Source: an uncultured Prevotellaceae bacterium
GTDB lineage: Bacteria; Bacteroidota; Bacteroidia; Bacteroidales; Bacteroidaceae
Assembly: GCA_900318555.1 (NCBI GenBank)
Contig: ONKX01000004.1
Coordinates: 33,692 to 97,691 of the forward strand
Direction: 5' to 3'
Length of the DNA: 64,000 nt
In this document: piece after piece, positions 55,824 through 64,000 of the stretch
How positions within the stretch are numbered: the first letter of the stretch is position 1
Layout of the letters: every line of letters starts with the position of its first letter
Notes under the pieces: generated by a model
The model's database searches: none
What the model was told of the DNA's origin: nothing
Seen by the model: only the letters and a program-made list of their open reading frames with translations
Made by a program: the position numbers and the translations under genes

Positions 55824-56516
55824 TCATTCGTGAGATTCGTGTTCGTATAAAAAGTCCACGAGGTCGATGTGACGTTGTTTCTGGGCGGGGGTAGCCTGGT
55901 CCTCGAGGTATGCCGAGCACTCGATGTCGAGGCGGTAGTTGCGGCGGGCAAGGTCACAGATGTCGTTCCAGCAGCAGTAGTTCGCCATGGTCTCATCGGT
56001 GTTTGGGAACACCTTGACCTTCCGGCCTTTCAAGGGGATGAGCAGGTCGATGCTGAAACAGCTGTTCGACATGGTCGCCAACCAGATGTTTTCCGGGAAG
56101 ATCTCGCTCAGTATCACCGCAGACCGTTGCGACTCGACAATAGCGATCGCTTTGGAGGTGAATGCTGTCAGATGCAGTCCGAACAGACAGTGCTGGACGC
56201 GCCAGTATTTGAGAAGCTCTGGTTCGCGGGCTTTGAGCAGGCTCGACACCCAGGCGTCGCCGAGGAGTCCGTCACGAACGATGCCGCACTCGTCAATCAT
56301 CCAGAAGATGGTCTTGCCGCTCTTGCTCTTGCCCAAGCGGTATTGCTCTGCGGCATGGTGCATCTGAGCCTCCGTCAGGATGGCCTTTCCGTCTGGCTGG
56401 TGACTGCCGTCGGTGACCCATAGACAGAAGTCGGAATCGTATGCCACCGTCACCAGCGGCTTGCGGGGCCGTGGGGTAGGGAACGCCGGCGAGAGAATGT
56501 CTTTCAGTTTCGTCAT
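55824..56516 (-). CDS. DUF6371-like protein of the mobile islet
   Basis: 230 residues (MTKLKDILSPAFPTPRPRKP). GKSKSGKTIFWMIDECGIVR, LFGLHLTAFTSKAIAIVESQ, RSAVILSEIFPENIWLATMS and LIPLKGRKVKVFPNTDE follow the DUF6371 pattern, with a TOPRIM-like core (IVESQRSAVI, PNTDE). Members occur with RepA-like ATPases in integrated Bacteroidota elements and are probably primase-like. The 112-base gap to the ATPase upstream is very AT-rich and contains a palindrome. Confidence 0.75.
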   Translation of the reverse strand: MTKLKDILSPAFPTPRPRKPLVTVAYDSDFCLWVTDGSHQPDGKAILTEAQMHHAAEQYRLGKSKSGKTIFWMIDECGIVRDGLLGDAWVSSLLKAREPELLKYWRVQHCLFGLHLTAFTSKAIAIVESQRSAVILSEIFPENIWLATMSNSCFSIDLLIPLKGRKVKVFPNTDETMANYCCWNDICDLARRNYRLDIECSAYLEDQATPAQKQRHIDLVDFLYEHESHE

Positions 56517-56561
56517 CGCGTGAGAGAATTATAAATTAATTAATTTAAAATTTTAATTTAA

Positions 56562-56589
56562 TTTTTGCCCCTGTATAGGGGGGCAAAAA
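56562..56589. terminator. Palindrome in AT-rich gap (terminator or attenuator)
   Basis: TTTTTGCCCC (56562-56571) pairs exactly with GGGGCAAAAA (56580-56589). Flanks are almost pure A/T (AATTAATTAATTTAAAATTT). With T-runs on both strands it could stop transcription either way, between two genes of the replication-type islet. Confidence 0.6.
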
Positions 56590-56628
56590 TAATTAATTGA
56601 ATTTAATATAGAGAGTGATTGAATTCAT

Positions 56629-57954
56629 TCAGAAGGGTAGCCCTTCGGTCTTCAGTTCGACCCATGTGTCGCCCTTTTCGGGGTGTTTGAACTCCACAAT
56701 GATGCCCGCCCGACAGGCCTCTTTGTAGCGCTCGTAATAGTAGTTTTTGTCCTGAATTTTACTAAGACGCAGGGCGGCTCCCATCACTTGGCCATAAGGT
56801 CGCTGGGTATGATTCTCAAAAGCTTCACGGAAGAGTTTGGCCAGGTTCCACTCCCATGGGCACTTTCCGGCTTTGCCGTTTTTCTCGTGGAAGATGAGAT
56901 AGTCATGGTTAAACGCCTCCCACTTCACCTCCGGTGCGATGGCTACCGTGCCTGCATCCTTTGGTCCCGCGCCCTGTTTTGTCTTACGGGTTTGGGTGTC
57001 GGGCTTGCTGCACTGCTCGGGCAGATTATCGTCGTTCAGCTGGTAATAGAGTCTGCGACGGGCACGTTTCTTGCGTGACATGGCATGTTTGATGACGAAG
57101 GTCTCCTCGCCCTCTTCGTCGTCATCCTTACCGCCCATCACCTCACACTCGAAGGCTTCGAAGGCTTTGTTGGACAGTTCCGTACCGATGCTCCCGCGCA
57201 TGTTACGGTCGGCCTCACTCTTGTTCTGGTGGAGCACGTTGACAATGCAGCATTTGTTGAGCTGTGAACACAACATCAGGTCTTCGGTGGTCACCGACGC
57301 CTGTGTGGCATCGTTGATGTCGAGCATCAGGTCTTTCATGCCGTCCAAGATTACGAGGTCGGGCTGGTAGCGCTGAATGGCGAATGTCAGCAGCTCCTTG
57401 CGCTTCTCCCAGCCGATGCCTCGGACGTTCAGCACATAGAATTTGTCGTCAAACGGAAATTCCTTGCCGTCTTTGTCAATATAAGCGACAGCCTCTTCCG
57501 TCAGCCCTCCTGCCTCTTCCTTCTGACATCGGATTGTTATCCCTGCCATCGGCATGATACGGTTGACCAGGATATCCTGCGTGCTCTGTTCCGACTGCTC
57601 CGTGTCAAACCATAATACGGTAAGCGGTTCTGCGTCAATACGTTTCAGTGCGAGCTGTTCGCCATTCAGGGCACAAGCCATAATCATCGACATGAATATC
57701 GTCTTGCCGGATTTAGCTTTGCCGGTGCCTGCCACGAGTTCACAGATAGGCATACATGGCGTACCGTTGAATGTAAATAAAAATCGCATTGGTGGTAGCT
57801 CCTTGGTCGGGGTGATGCGATGCTCGTCACACAGCCTTGTCAGCATTTCCATGTCTTCGGACATTTCGCAGGCTTCTTCCAACTGTTCGTCAGGGAGTAT
57901 GGTCTCCCCCTTGGGCAGTTCCTCTTGAATCATCTTTTTTACATCGTTCAACAT
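56629..57954 (-). CDS. RepA-like AAA family ATPase (AAA_25) of the mobile islet
   Basis: 441 residues from the ATG at 57954 (MLNDVKKMIQEELPKGETIL). P-loop GTGKAKSGKTIFMSMIMAC (near 85-105), Walker B LVILDGMKDLMLDIN (near 195-210), then a RecA-type core (IVNVLHQNKSEADRNMRGSI). The C-terminal 130 residues are unassigned. This RepA/DnaB-like ATPase is common in integrated elements next to DUF6371. It likely loads or unwinds DNA. The upstream 10 codons to 57984 are not used. Confidence 0.85.
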   Translation of the reverse strand: MLNDVKKMIQEELPKGETILPDEQLEEACEMSEDMEMLTRLCDEHRITPTKELPPMRFLFTFNGTPCMPICELVAGTGKAKSGKTIFMSMIMACALNGEQLALKRIDAEPLTVLWFDTEQSEQSTQDILVNRIMPMAGITIRCQKEEAGGLTEEAVAYIDKDGKEFPFDDKFYVLNVRGIGWEKRKELLTFAIQRYQPDLVILDGMKDLMLDINDATQASVTTEDLMLCSQLNKCCIVNVLHQNKSEADRNMRGSIGTELSNKAFEAFECEVMGGKDDDEEGEETFVIKHAMSRKKRARRRLYYQLNDDNLPEQCSKPDTQTRKTKQGAGPKDAGTVAIAPEVKWEAFNHDYLIFHEKNGKAGKCPWEWNLAKLFREAFENHTQRPYGQVMGAALRLSKIQDKNYYYERYKEACRAGIIVEFKHPEKGDTWVELKTEGLPF

Positions 57955-58006
57955 AATAAAACACTGTTTTAATCGTTTATACATATGGTGTCGCCGGTCG
58001 ACGGTG

Positions 58007-58014
58007 TAAAGGTA
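58007..58014 (-). promoter_or_regulatory. Possible -7 element of the RepA-like ATPase gene
   Basis: TACCTTTA on the minus strand, about 50 bases before the start; the -33 region is poor. Confidence 0.4.
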
Positions 58015-58105
58015 CTGAGATGTGTCGAGGTATTAGAAACACTGTCCGTACGGCGGACACAATACATTTTTATTAACATTTAAACGCTTAAAATCAAACG
58101 AAAAG

Positions 58106-58414
58106 ATGAAAAGCAAGTTTGTTTTAGACACCCTGCCAGCAGCACATGCACTGGCAGTGGACGTGCTGAAGAAGGCCGACCGCGTCTTCTATCGCCAGCG
58201 TCGTATCATGGAGGATAGCTACGGCATGCCCCATGGTACTTTGTCCGGAGTCTAAGACGGTAAACTTCCCGAAGGATTCGAGTTAAGAACCTCCCAGCTG
58301 ATAGCCGTCTGCCGTGACACCATCAGCTATTACCAGGACGATCCTGCCCGCCAGGAACAACTGTTCCGCGACCTCGTTGCCCTCCTCCGCAAGGAAATCC
58401 TCCCTCCACCGTAA
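58106..58414 (+). pseudogene. 103-codon frame with an internal TAA stop
   Basis: From the ATG at 58106 the frame reads MKSKFVLDTLPAAHALAVDV ... PHGTLSGV, a TAA at 58253-58255, then DGKLPEGFELRTSQLIAVCR ... KEILPPP to the TAA at 58412. The two halves look like one helical protein of about 102 residues interrupted by one stop. It lies divergent from the RepA-like gene and is followed by a strong terminator. It is probably a recently broken islet gene; family not recognised. Confidence 0.65.
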
Positions 58415-58446
58415 GGGTCGGGAGGTGACGTCTAAGTGCCTGATTT

Positions 58447-58482
58447 ACACCCGAAAACTTGCAACGAAAAGTTTTCGGGTGT
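58447..58482 (+). terminator. Rho-independent terminator
   Basis: ACACCCGAAAACTT pairs exactly with AAGTTTTCGGGTGT around GCAACGAA, followed by TGTCTTTATTTT. It insulates the mobile islet from the SIR2/TIR/STAND operon. Confidence 0.85.
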
Positions 58483-58524
58483 TGTCTTTATTTTCATATG
58501 CGGAGGAAATTTTTCTTAAAAAAA

Positions 58525-58555
58525 TTTGCATTATTGAAATTTTTTCGTAATTTTG
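58525..58555 (+). promoter_or_regulatory. Promoter of the SIR2/TIR/STAND operon
   Basis: TTTG (58525-58528), 19-base spacer, TAATTTTG (58548-58555); full consensus. It lies 43 bases downstream of the terminator and 35 bases before the first ATG. Confidence 0.8.
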
Positions 58556-58590
58556 TCGGCAATAACCTAAAACGACTGTACAAAACCTAT

Positions 58591-58812
58591 ATGGAACAAT
58601 ATATCTCACAAGACGAAATCAGACGAATCATCATCACTGACATGGTGAAGAAAAGGAATTCTATTGTTCCTGTCATTGGTGAAGATACGTGGAAAAGGCG
58701 TGTGCGTTTGACCTCAGATGGCAATAATGTAAATGTTGTTTTACCTCTTTCTTGTATTGCGGTTGCTGTTCGTAGAATACATGATACTGAAATAGTGGAT
58801 GCTGCGCAATAA
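58591..58812 (+). pseudogene. Truncated SIR2-like N-terminal fragment
   Basis: 73 residues from the ATG at 58591 (MEQYISQDEIRRIIITDMVK). The segment RNSIVPVIGEDTW looks like the nucleotide-binding turn at the start of bacterial SIR2-like effector proteins. The frame ends at a TAA (58810). In the same frame, 58813-58884 still reads LRYIIYLCCVAEDEGTNEYG before a TAG, then the next gene starts at 58903 in that frame. So this is probably the head of a larger SIR2-like protein, decayed by stops, rather than a whole small gene. Confidence 0.55.
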
Positions 58813-58902
58813 CTTCGTTATATTATTTACCTTTGTTGCGTGGCAGAAGATGAAGGTACAAATGAATATGGAGATAATCCTTAGATTAATTGATCCAAGA
58901 TT

Positions 58903-60282
58903 ATGATAAGAAAAGATATTAACGAACCTATCATTATTGACAAAACTGAATATTCAGCAATTTTGGTTAATAATTCAATTAAAGAATCCATTAATGAACT
59001 TTGTTCAAAGATGTATCAGGGTCAGTGTGTTTTGATAATAGGACCCGATATAATCCTAAACGAAGGATATGGAGAAGGGAATTCCAGAAAGTATTTGGAA
59101 TACAAATATAAGGAGTTTGTTTTTAATTCTTCTGATGATGATATTATAAATAACGGCTCGCAATATGAGGCTCGGGGAGAGTTTCTCAATACTTTTGAAT
59201 TTAATATGGCAAAAGAGTGTAACAAAGATTTGTATGCTCTTTTCAAAACTCGTTTGTTTAGATTTGTACTCGTAACAACATATGATAGCTATGTTGAGGA
59301 AATTATGAAAGAAGTTTGGAAGTGTGAAATTAACGTAATAAATATTTTTGACAATGAAACATATAAAAAATTTGCAATTCAGGGTGAAGATGGAATGATG
59401 GCTCCAACATTATGCTATGTTTTTGGCAAAGCGGTTCCTCGAAGAAAGGGGAAAATTTCCTACGAATTTAACTTAAATGACAATGATGCTATAAAGGCGA
59501 TTTCAGAGTGGATAAGAAATCCATATTTGTCGAAAATAGTAAATTTTATATCCAAGAAAAACATTCTTGCTCTTGGATGTAAACTGGATGATTGGCAATT
59601 CCGTTTTATGTGGTATAGTTTACAACAAAACATAAAAGATCTATCAGGAAACGTTGCCATTTCATTGACTGACTCTGAATCAGACATAAAATTGAAACAC
59701 TATTTAAAAAAAATAAACGTTGAAGACAATGGGGAATCCAGATTATTCTTGAAAAACCTATTAGGCCATTTATATTCTCCAGAAACTAGTGTGTTTGATG
59801 AATTGTCTAGAGAAGAAGGGAGTATCTTTATTTCATATGCGAAGGAGAATTTCAATATGGCTATGCACCTATATAATATTCTTCATGGACAAGAATTGAA
59901 TGTATGGATTGACGAAGAGGAATTGTCCGTTGGCGATTACTTCGATTTCAAAATTTCAGAAGGTATAAATAAATGTAAAATTTTTATTGCATTGTTAAGT
60001 GGTCAGACAAAAATGGATATAGAAGGAGGGAGGAAACGTTATTATAGTTCAGTAGAATGGGAGAGTGTTAAACAAATAAATGCTGGTAGGGCATCTAAGA
60101 AAGAGCAAACTCTTCAGCCTATAGACATTCTTCCAATTGCTATTGACGGATTTGATCCTAATTTAGACGCTATGAATCTAATTGAGAATTATAAGATGTT
60201 TGATGGCCTTTCAATATTAAAATGGGGAAAGGACAGTGATACCAAACTTTTGCAAAAAATAAATACGATCAATAATCAATAA
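58903..60282 (+). CDS. SIR2-like and TIR domain fusion protein
   Basis: 459 residues (MIRKDINEPIIIDKTEYSAI). The N-terminal SIR2-like region (about 25-290) has CVLIIGPDIILN in place of the GAG turn, VLVTTYDSYVEEIM (where typical SIR2 NADases have TTNYD, so the catalytic Asn appears absent) and NILALGCKLDDWQFRFMWYS. The C-terminal TIR domain (about 305-459) has SIFISYAKENFNMAMHLYNI, VWIDEEELSVGDYFDFKISE and YYSSVEWESVKQI with a candidate catalytic Glu, then ILPIAIDGF. It would act by consuming or cyclising NAD through TIR, with SIR2 as sensor or partner. The downstream STAND gene starts 7 bases later. A defence effector is the most likely role. Confidence 0.8.
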   Translation: MIRKDINEPIIIDKTEYSAILVNNSIKESINELCSKMYQGQCVLIIGPDIILNEGYGEGNSRKYLEYKYKEFVFNSSDDDIINNGSQYEARGEFLNTFEFNMAKECNKDLYALFKTRLFRFVLVTTYDSYVEEIMKEVWKCEINVINIFDNETYKKFAIQGEDGMMAPTLCYVFGKAVPRRKGKISYEFNLNDNDAIKAISEWIRNPYLSKIVNFISKKNILALGCKLDDWQFRFMWYSLQQNIKDLSGNVAISLTDSESDIKLKHYLKKINVEDNGESRLFLKNLLGHLYSPETSVFDELSREEGSIFISYAKENFNMAMHLYNILHGQELNVWIDEEELSVGDYFDFKISEGINKCKIFIALLSGQTKMDIEGGRKRYYSSVEWESVKQINAGRASKKEQTLQPIDILPIAIDGFDPNLDAMNLIENYKMFDGLSILKWGKDSDTKLLQKINTINNQ

Positions 60283-60289
60283 TAACGTT

Positions 60290-63200
60290 ATGCAGAATAA
60301 TAATCCATGGATGGCATTGGCTGCTTACAACGAGCCAACATCTGAAAACAATGATGAGCATAAATTTTGTGGAAGGAACGAAGCTTCTTATGATGTTTTT
60401 CATTTGATAGAAGAGAACCTCTGTGTAACTTTGTATGGACGTACTGGTATTGGGAAAACCTCATTGCTAAATGCTGGAGTATTTCCTTCGCTTCGGATAA
60501 GGAAATTTTTTCCCATAGTTTTGAGATTTAGCGAAACACAAGATGTTAATGGGAATTCTGGAATATCATTTGTTGAGCGTATCATATCGGAAGTTGACGG
60601 CGAGTTGATTTATGAAAAAGAAGAGCATAATGATATTATAAACATTGATGACGAGAATTTTTTGTGGTCTTACTTTTCTTCTCACGAATTTAAAACAAAA
60701 GAGGGTATAAATGTTATTCCTGTTATAGTTTTAGATCAATTTGAAGAAAATTTTATTAATTATGAAGTACAGACCGCATCACTTTTAAAACAGCTTAACG
60801 TCTTATTAGACGCAAATAAGATTGTTCCTTCTGGTTCAATTGCTGACAACTATAGAATAGTCATATCGATAAGAGAGGATGATTTATATCGCTTAGAAGA
60901 TTGCATAGATAGACTCTCTTTGTCACGAATACGTAATAACAGATATAGGCTGCAACAACTTACAGAAAATGATGCAGAAGAAATAATAACCATTCCTGGC
61001 GAGAATGTGCTACCCACAAACAAAGTTTCTAGACAAAACGTCATTAGAAATATAATATCTACAGTTAAGAAAGAGAGTAATGGGGAAATAAGTACTCTTA
61101 TTTTGTCTCTCGTTTGTAGTATGTTATATGAGAAAGCTATAAGGTCTGATTTACAAATGATAACGGAGGAAATGACAGAAAATATTGGTGCTGATATCCT
61201 CCAGAACTTCTATATTTCTGTTATTTCTCAGAAAAAGTTATGTACTACAGCAGAAAGAAGCTATTTAGAGGACAAACTTGTTGATAGTTCAGGAAGAAGG
61301 AATTCTATCAATGTTTCAGAAATGGAGAATAACTTCAAGAATTGGAGATTGTTAGCAAAAGATGATAGTCCCAATAGAATCCTATATGAATCCAAAAATA
61401 GCCAACGAGTAGAATTAGTTCATGACTTACTTGCCAAAACTATATATGATGTTAGACTGGCAAGAGAAAGTAATAAAAAGAAAAATACGTGGAAATTCTT
61501 GGCCTTCTTAATATTTCTTCTTATTACATGTTATAGTATAATTTCTCTTATGTCAGGAGCATATGTTGACATTGGGGGAAAGCAAATAGTCCGTGAGATA
61601 AGCAAAGGATTGGAAAAAGAAAATTTAACAAACGTAATTCTATACGGAGAACATGGGAAGGCAGAGATTGTTAAATGCAAAAATCTTAAACAAATTGAGG
61701 TCGAAGATGACGTTGAAATATTAAAGATTCAAGAATGTCCATCGCTTAGTACATTGAAGTTTAAAGGAAACCATCTCAAAGAACTTAGTTTAACCACATG
61801 TCCAAACTTGAAACGAATTAGTTTCCCATGTGTTGATAGTATAAATGCAGATATTTCAAATATGGATATAGAAGAACTAAGATTCCCTTCTGATAGTAAA
61901 TACAAATGGAGTGACGGCGTATTATGGAATGTTAGAGACGGAAGCGTTGTATATGCTAGAAAAAGTGTTATTGGGTCAAAAGTCGATTTTCCATATGAAG
62001 TGAGAGATCTAGATAATGTATATAACCAAGATGGACTTATAAGTAATTCTACTATTTGGGAAAAGGGTATTAAATTTAAATACCAAAAATCTATTATCGC
62101 TGGAAGCTTGAAAAATCTTGAAGAGGTCTTGGATCTAACACTTTTCCCGAAACTAGAATATATCGAATCTTATTCTTTTTATGAAAACGCTCCAATTCGG
62201 AAACTAATTCTTAAAGATGGAATAAAGATACAGGATTATGCATTTATGTATTTGGAAATAGATACCCTTGTCGTTGCTCAGGACATAAGTTGCGACTCTA
62301 TAAAGGCCTTTTGGGGGTGCAAAATAAAGCACATCGATGGTCTCAAACACTACTATAGTAAAATTTATGATTCTTCCGCTGATTTCCCTATAAAGATCTC
62401 GTATTTCCCAGATAAATTAGTGGCAACAAGATTGGGTACTTCTTTTTATGAGGGTGGGGTAATAAACAGTGAAGACGAAATGTCTTCTTTGTGGTTACCA
62501 TTTCAAATTAACAAATGGCTTCTACTTCATTCTCCACGTTGCATAAAAGAAGTTCACACACCCGTAAGTAATCCCACCTTAGATTATTGCGCAATTTTTG
62601 ATATACCAGATAGTGTTAAGAATCAAATAACCCTTTACGTGCCAAAAGGCTCTATTAATGCTTACTTAAATATCCAGAGCGCACAATCTTTCAAAGAAAT
62701 TAAAGAAGATAGTTATGAGCAAAGAATAAATGATTTTCTATGGTTTGCTCATAGTTCGTTAGTAAACATTAAATACTATATTCTAATAATAGGAATTATA
62801 GTGTTCTTCTATTTTTTCATATATCTCTTATATGAGAATTTGAATAGTGGTACTATAAAAAGTTCAATTCCACATACCATTATTAAGGCTATTTCAATGA
62901 ATATTTGGTGTTTATCATGTTTTTTTTCATTATTCTTCTTGTTTTGTTATTTGGGATTAGAAAGTTACGAATTATATGCAGCAGCATTAGTTTTATCATA
63001 TGTTGCTTACCGTTTGTTTTTTTCAGATTTTGTAAGAGAAAAGCAAGGGGTAAGTATTATGGAAGCAGTGCATTTTTTATTTTATAAGAAAATATTTGAG
63101 ATTATGAAATCTAATTATTATCGTTTTTTTATCGCAGTTGTCTTTGCCGCAATAATGGCAGGATGTAATAATAAATCTTCTATGGATAAACAAATGAAAG

Positions 63201-63919
63201 AATTCTGTTCGGATTTCACAGAACATAATTGTCCCATTGCATATGGCAGAATAATGTCTTTGACTAAAATGGAGTTTGATGAAGGGAGATTCATTTACAC
63301 AATGGTTGTAAATGACTCTTTCCCGGGAACAGGAGTGTACTTCAAAAATGAAAACATTGAAGAAATCAGCAAAAGTATGCTTTATGAGTTTGCATCTGGA
63401 AGGAGTAATGAAGAAAAGGATGTATGGATAAAAAATAAGTATAGTATCCTATACAAATTTGTCAGCAAGCATAATGGAAAGATTAGTTTGATAAATATTA
63501 CGCCAGAACAAATTAAAACAGCTTTTGAGGCAAATATTCCTTCAGGGAAGACATCAGCGATTGAGATGTTAAGAAATTCTACTCTATTGCATAAGCGAAA
63601 TCTCCCGATAAAAATAGGTAAGAGCGAACTTCTTACCAATGTTTCATTTTTGGGTGACAAAGTTCTTTACGAAGTTGATATAGAAGATAATGAGACTACT
63701 ATTTTAGAGAAAAGAAAGAATATAATGAGAGAAGGTCTTTTAAACAATTTGTCTAAAAATGTCAAAGGATCTGAAGAGTTGTTGCATTATTATATTTTAG
63801 GTGATATTACGATAGAGTATATATATACTGGAACCAAATCTGGAACAACTTGTTCAATAGTGATAACTCCTGAAGAATTAAGAGAGATATATGTACATAA
63901 TTCATTAGTGTCCCGTTAA
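60290..63919 (+). CDS. STAND NTPase with leucine-rich repeats, membrane helices and lipoprotein-like C-terminus
   Basis: 1209 residues (MQNNNPWMALAAYNEPTSEN). NTPase: FCGRNEASYDVF, Walker A YGRTGIGKTSLLNAG (near 50), Walker B VIPVIVLDQFEEN (near 146), RIVISIREDDLYRLE and LTENDAEEIITIPG, typical of conflict-system STAND proteins. Membrane helix about 400-425. Irregular leucine-rich/BspA-like repeats follow (about 450-800, LKELSLTTCPNLKRISFP, LEEVLDLTLFPKLEYIES), then further helices (about 826-853 and 872-910). The last 270 residues begin at an in-frame Met (63104) followed by a lipobox AIMAGC. The transcript is shared with the SIR2-TIR gene (7-base gap). Likely a sensor NTPase that triggers the effector; the membrane parts are unusual. 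Confidence 0.8.
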   Translation: MQNNNPWMALAAYNEPTSENNDEHKFCGRNEASYDVFHLIEENLCVTLYGRTGIGKTSLLNAGVFPSLRIRKFFPIVLRFSETQDVNGNSGISFVERIISEVDGELIYEKEEHNDIINIDDENFLWSYFSSHEFKTKEGINVIPVIVLDQFEENFINYEVQTASLLKQLNVLLDANKIVPSGSIADNYRIVISIREDDLYRLEDCIDRLSLSRIRNNRYRLQQLTENDAEEIITIPGENVLPTNKVSRQNVIRNIISTVKKESNGEISTLILSLVCSMLYEKAIRSDLQMITEEMTENIGADILQNFYISVISQKKLCTTAERSYLEDKLVDSSGRRNSINVSEMENNFKNWRLLAKDDSPNRILYESKNSQRVELVHDLLAKTIYDVRLARESNKKKNTWKFLAFLIFLLITCYSIISLMSGAYVDIGGKQIVREISKGLEKENLTNVILYGEHGKAEIVKCKNLKQIEVEDDVEILKIQECPSLSTLKFKGNHLKELSLTTCPNLKRISFPCVDSINADISNMDIEELRFPSDSKYKWSDGVLWNVRDGSVVYARKSVIGSKVDFPYEVRDLDNVYNQDGLISNSTIWEKGIKFKYQKSIIAGSLKNLEEVLDLTLFPKLEYIESYSFYENAPIRKLILKDGIKIQDYAFMYLEIDTLVVAQDISCDSIKAFWGCKIKHIDGLKHYYSKIYDSSADFPIKISYFPDKLVATRLGTSFYEGGVINSEDEMSSLWLPFQINKWLLLHSPRCIKEVHTPVSNPTLDYCAIFDIPDSVKNQITLYVPKGSINAYLNIQSAQSFKEIKEDSYEQRINDFLWFAHSSLVNIKYYILIIGIIVFFYFFIYLLYENLNSGTIKSSIPHTIIKAISMNIWCLSCFFSLFFLFCYLGLESYELYAAALVLSYVAYRLFFSDFVREKQGVSIMEAVHFLFYKKIFEIMKSNYYRFFIAVVFAAIMAGCNNKSSMDKQMKEFCSDFTEHNCPIAYGRIMSLTKMEFDEGRFIYTMVVNDSFPGTGVYFKNENIEEISKSMLYEFASGRSNEEKDVWIKNKYSILYKFVSKHNGKISLINITPEQIKTAFEANIPSGKTSAIEMLRNSTLLHKRNLPIKIGKSELLTNVSFLGDKVLYEVDIEDNETTILEKRKNIMREGLLNNLSKNVKGSEELLHYYILGDITIEYIYTGTKSGTTCSIVITPEELREIYVHNSLVSR

Positions 63920-64000
63920 AATGGGACGAGTTTAAATATTAATCAAATAGCCCCGGAATGAGGGGACCAAATTGATCTTTGACATCGTTGAAATTAGTCT
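63920..64000. other. Right edge, no gene seen
   Basis: 81 bases after the STAND gene. GCCCCGGAATGAGGGGAC can form a small stem, and TTTGACATCGTTGAAATTAG reaches the window end. Nothing can be assigned. Confidence 0.5.

Noticed and set aside
63940-64000. Possible CRISPR leader at the right edge (TTTGACATCGTTGAAATTAG)
   Set aside because: No repeat unit is visible before the window ends, so there is no support for an array.

Overview
The window comes from a member of the Bacteroidales, most likely a Prevotella-like gut bacterium. The evidence is: many promoters of the Bacteroidota type (TTTG, 19-21 bases, TAnnTTTG); a 'smalltalk' peptide, HU-like protein, DUF4248, DUF6371 and amidase islet; a DUF3822-rsmD pair; GlsB, BRO-N and RhuM fragments; and short heptamer-type repeats scattered between and even inside genes. 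No rRNA, tRNA, CRISPR array or intact insertion sequence was seen.

Layout. (1) 1-1188: 3' part of a GH43 arabinanase. (2) 1197-2851: a small membrane peptide, DUF3822 and rsmD, read leftward from a clear promoter. (3) 2924-25646: a leftward run of nine genes with gaps of 19-61 bases. In transcription order these are a membrane-anchored SpoIIE-type phosphatase fused to an RsbW-like ATPase domain, a STAS antagonist, an outer-membrane barrel, NRPS-2, a MATE exporter, NRPS-1, a second MATE exporter, GlsB and a patatin-like lipase. Both NRPSs are C-A-T-C-A-T-reductase proteins, so each should release a dipeptide aldehyde (or a cyclised derivative). Each is followed by its own exporter, and a partner-switch sensor heads the run.

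(4) 25711-42522: an accessory island with two CbxX-type AAA+ ATPases, three DUF4062 proteins (one a 1422-residue STAND-like ATPase ending in WG repeats), a TIR-membrane-Sel1 protein, an acyl-carrier-like protein without the phosphopantetheine serine, a broken SH3 gene and several small proteins. It has the look of a signalling or immune-type island, but no described system was recognised. (5) 42529-51408: a restriction-modification locus (helicase/translocase, beta-class methyltransferase, EVE-HNH endonuclease). A toxin-antitoxin pair lies between R and M on the opposite strand, and a duplicated promoter-leader with a decayed RhuM gene lies upstream.

(6) 51549-58482: small unknown genes, a truncated BRO-N gene, an outer-membrane-type protein, then the amidase/smalltalk/HU/DUF4248/DUF6371/RepA-like ATPase islet typical of integrated elements in this order, and a pseudogene with an in-frame stop. 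(7) 58525-63919: a strong promoter drives a truncated SIR2-like fragment, a SIR2-like/TIR fusion and a 1209-residue STAND NTPase with leucine-rich repeats, several membrane segments and a lipoprotein-like C-terminal domain. This last locus is the best candidate here for an undescribed antiphage or abortive-infection system.
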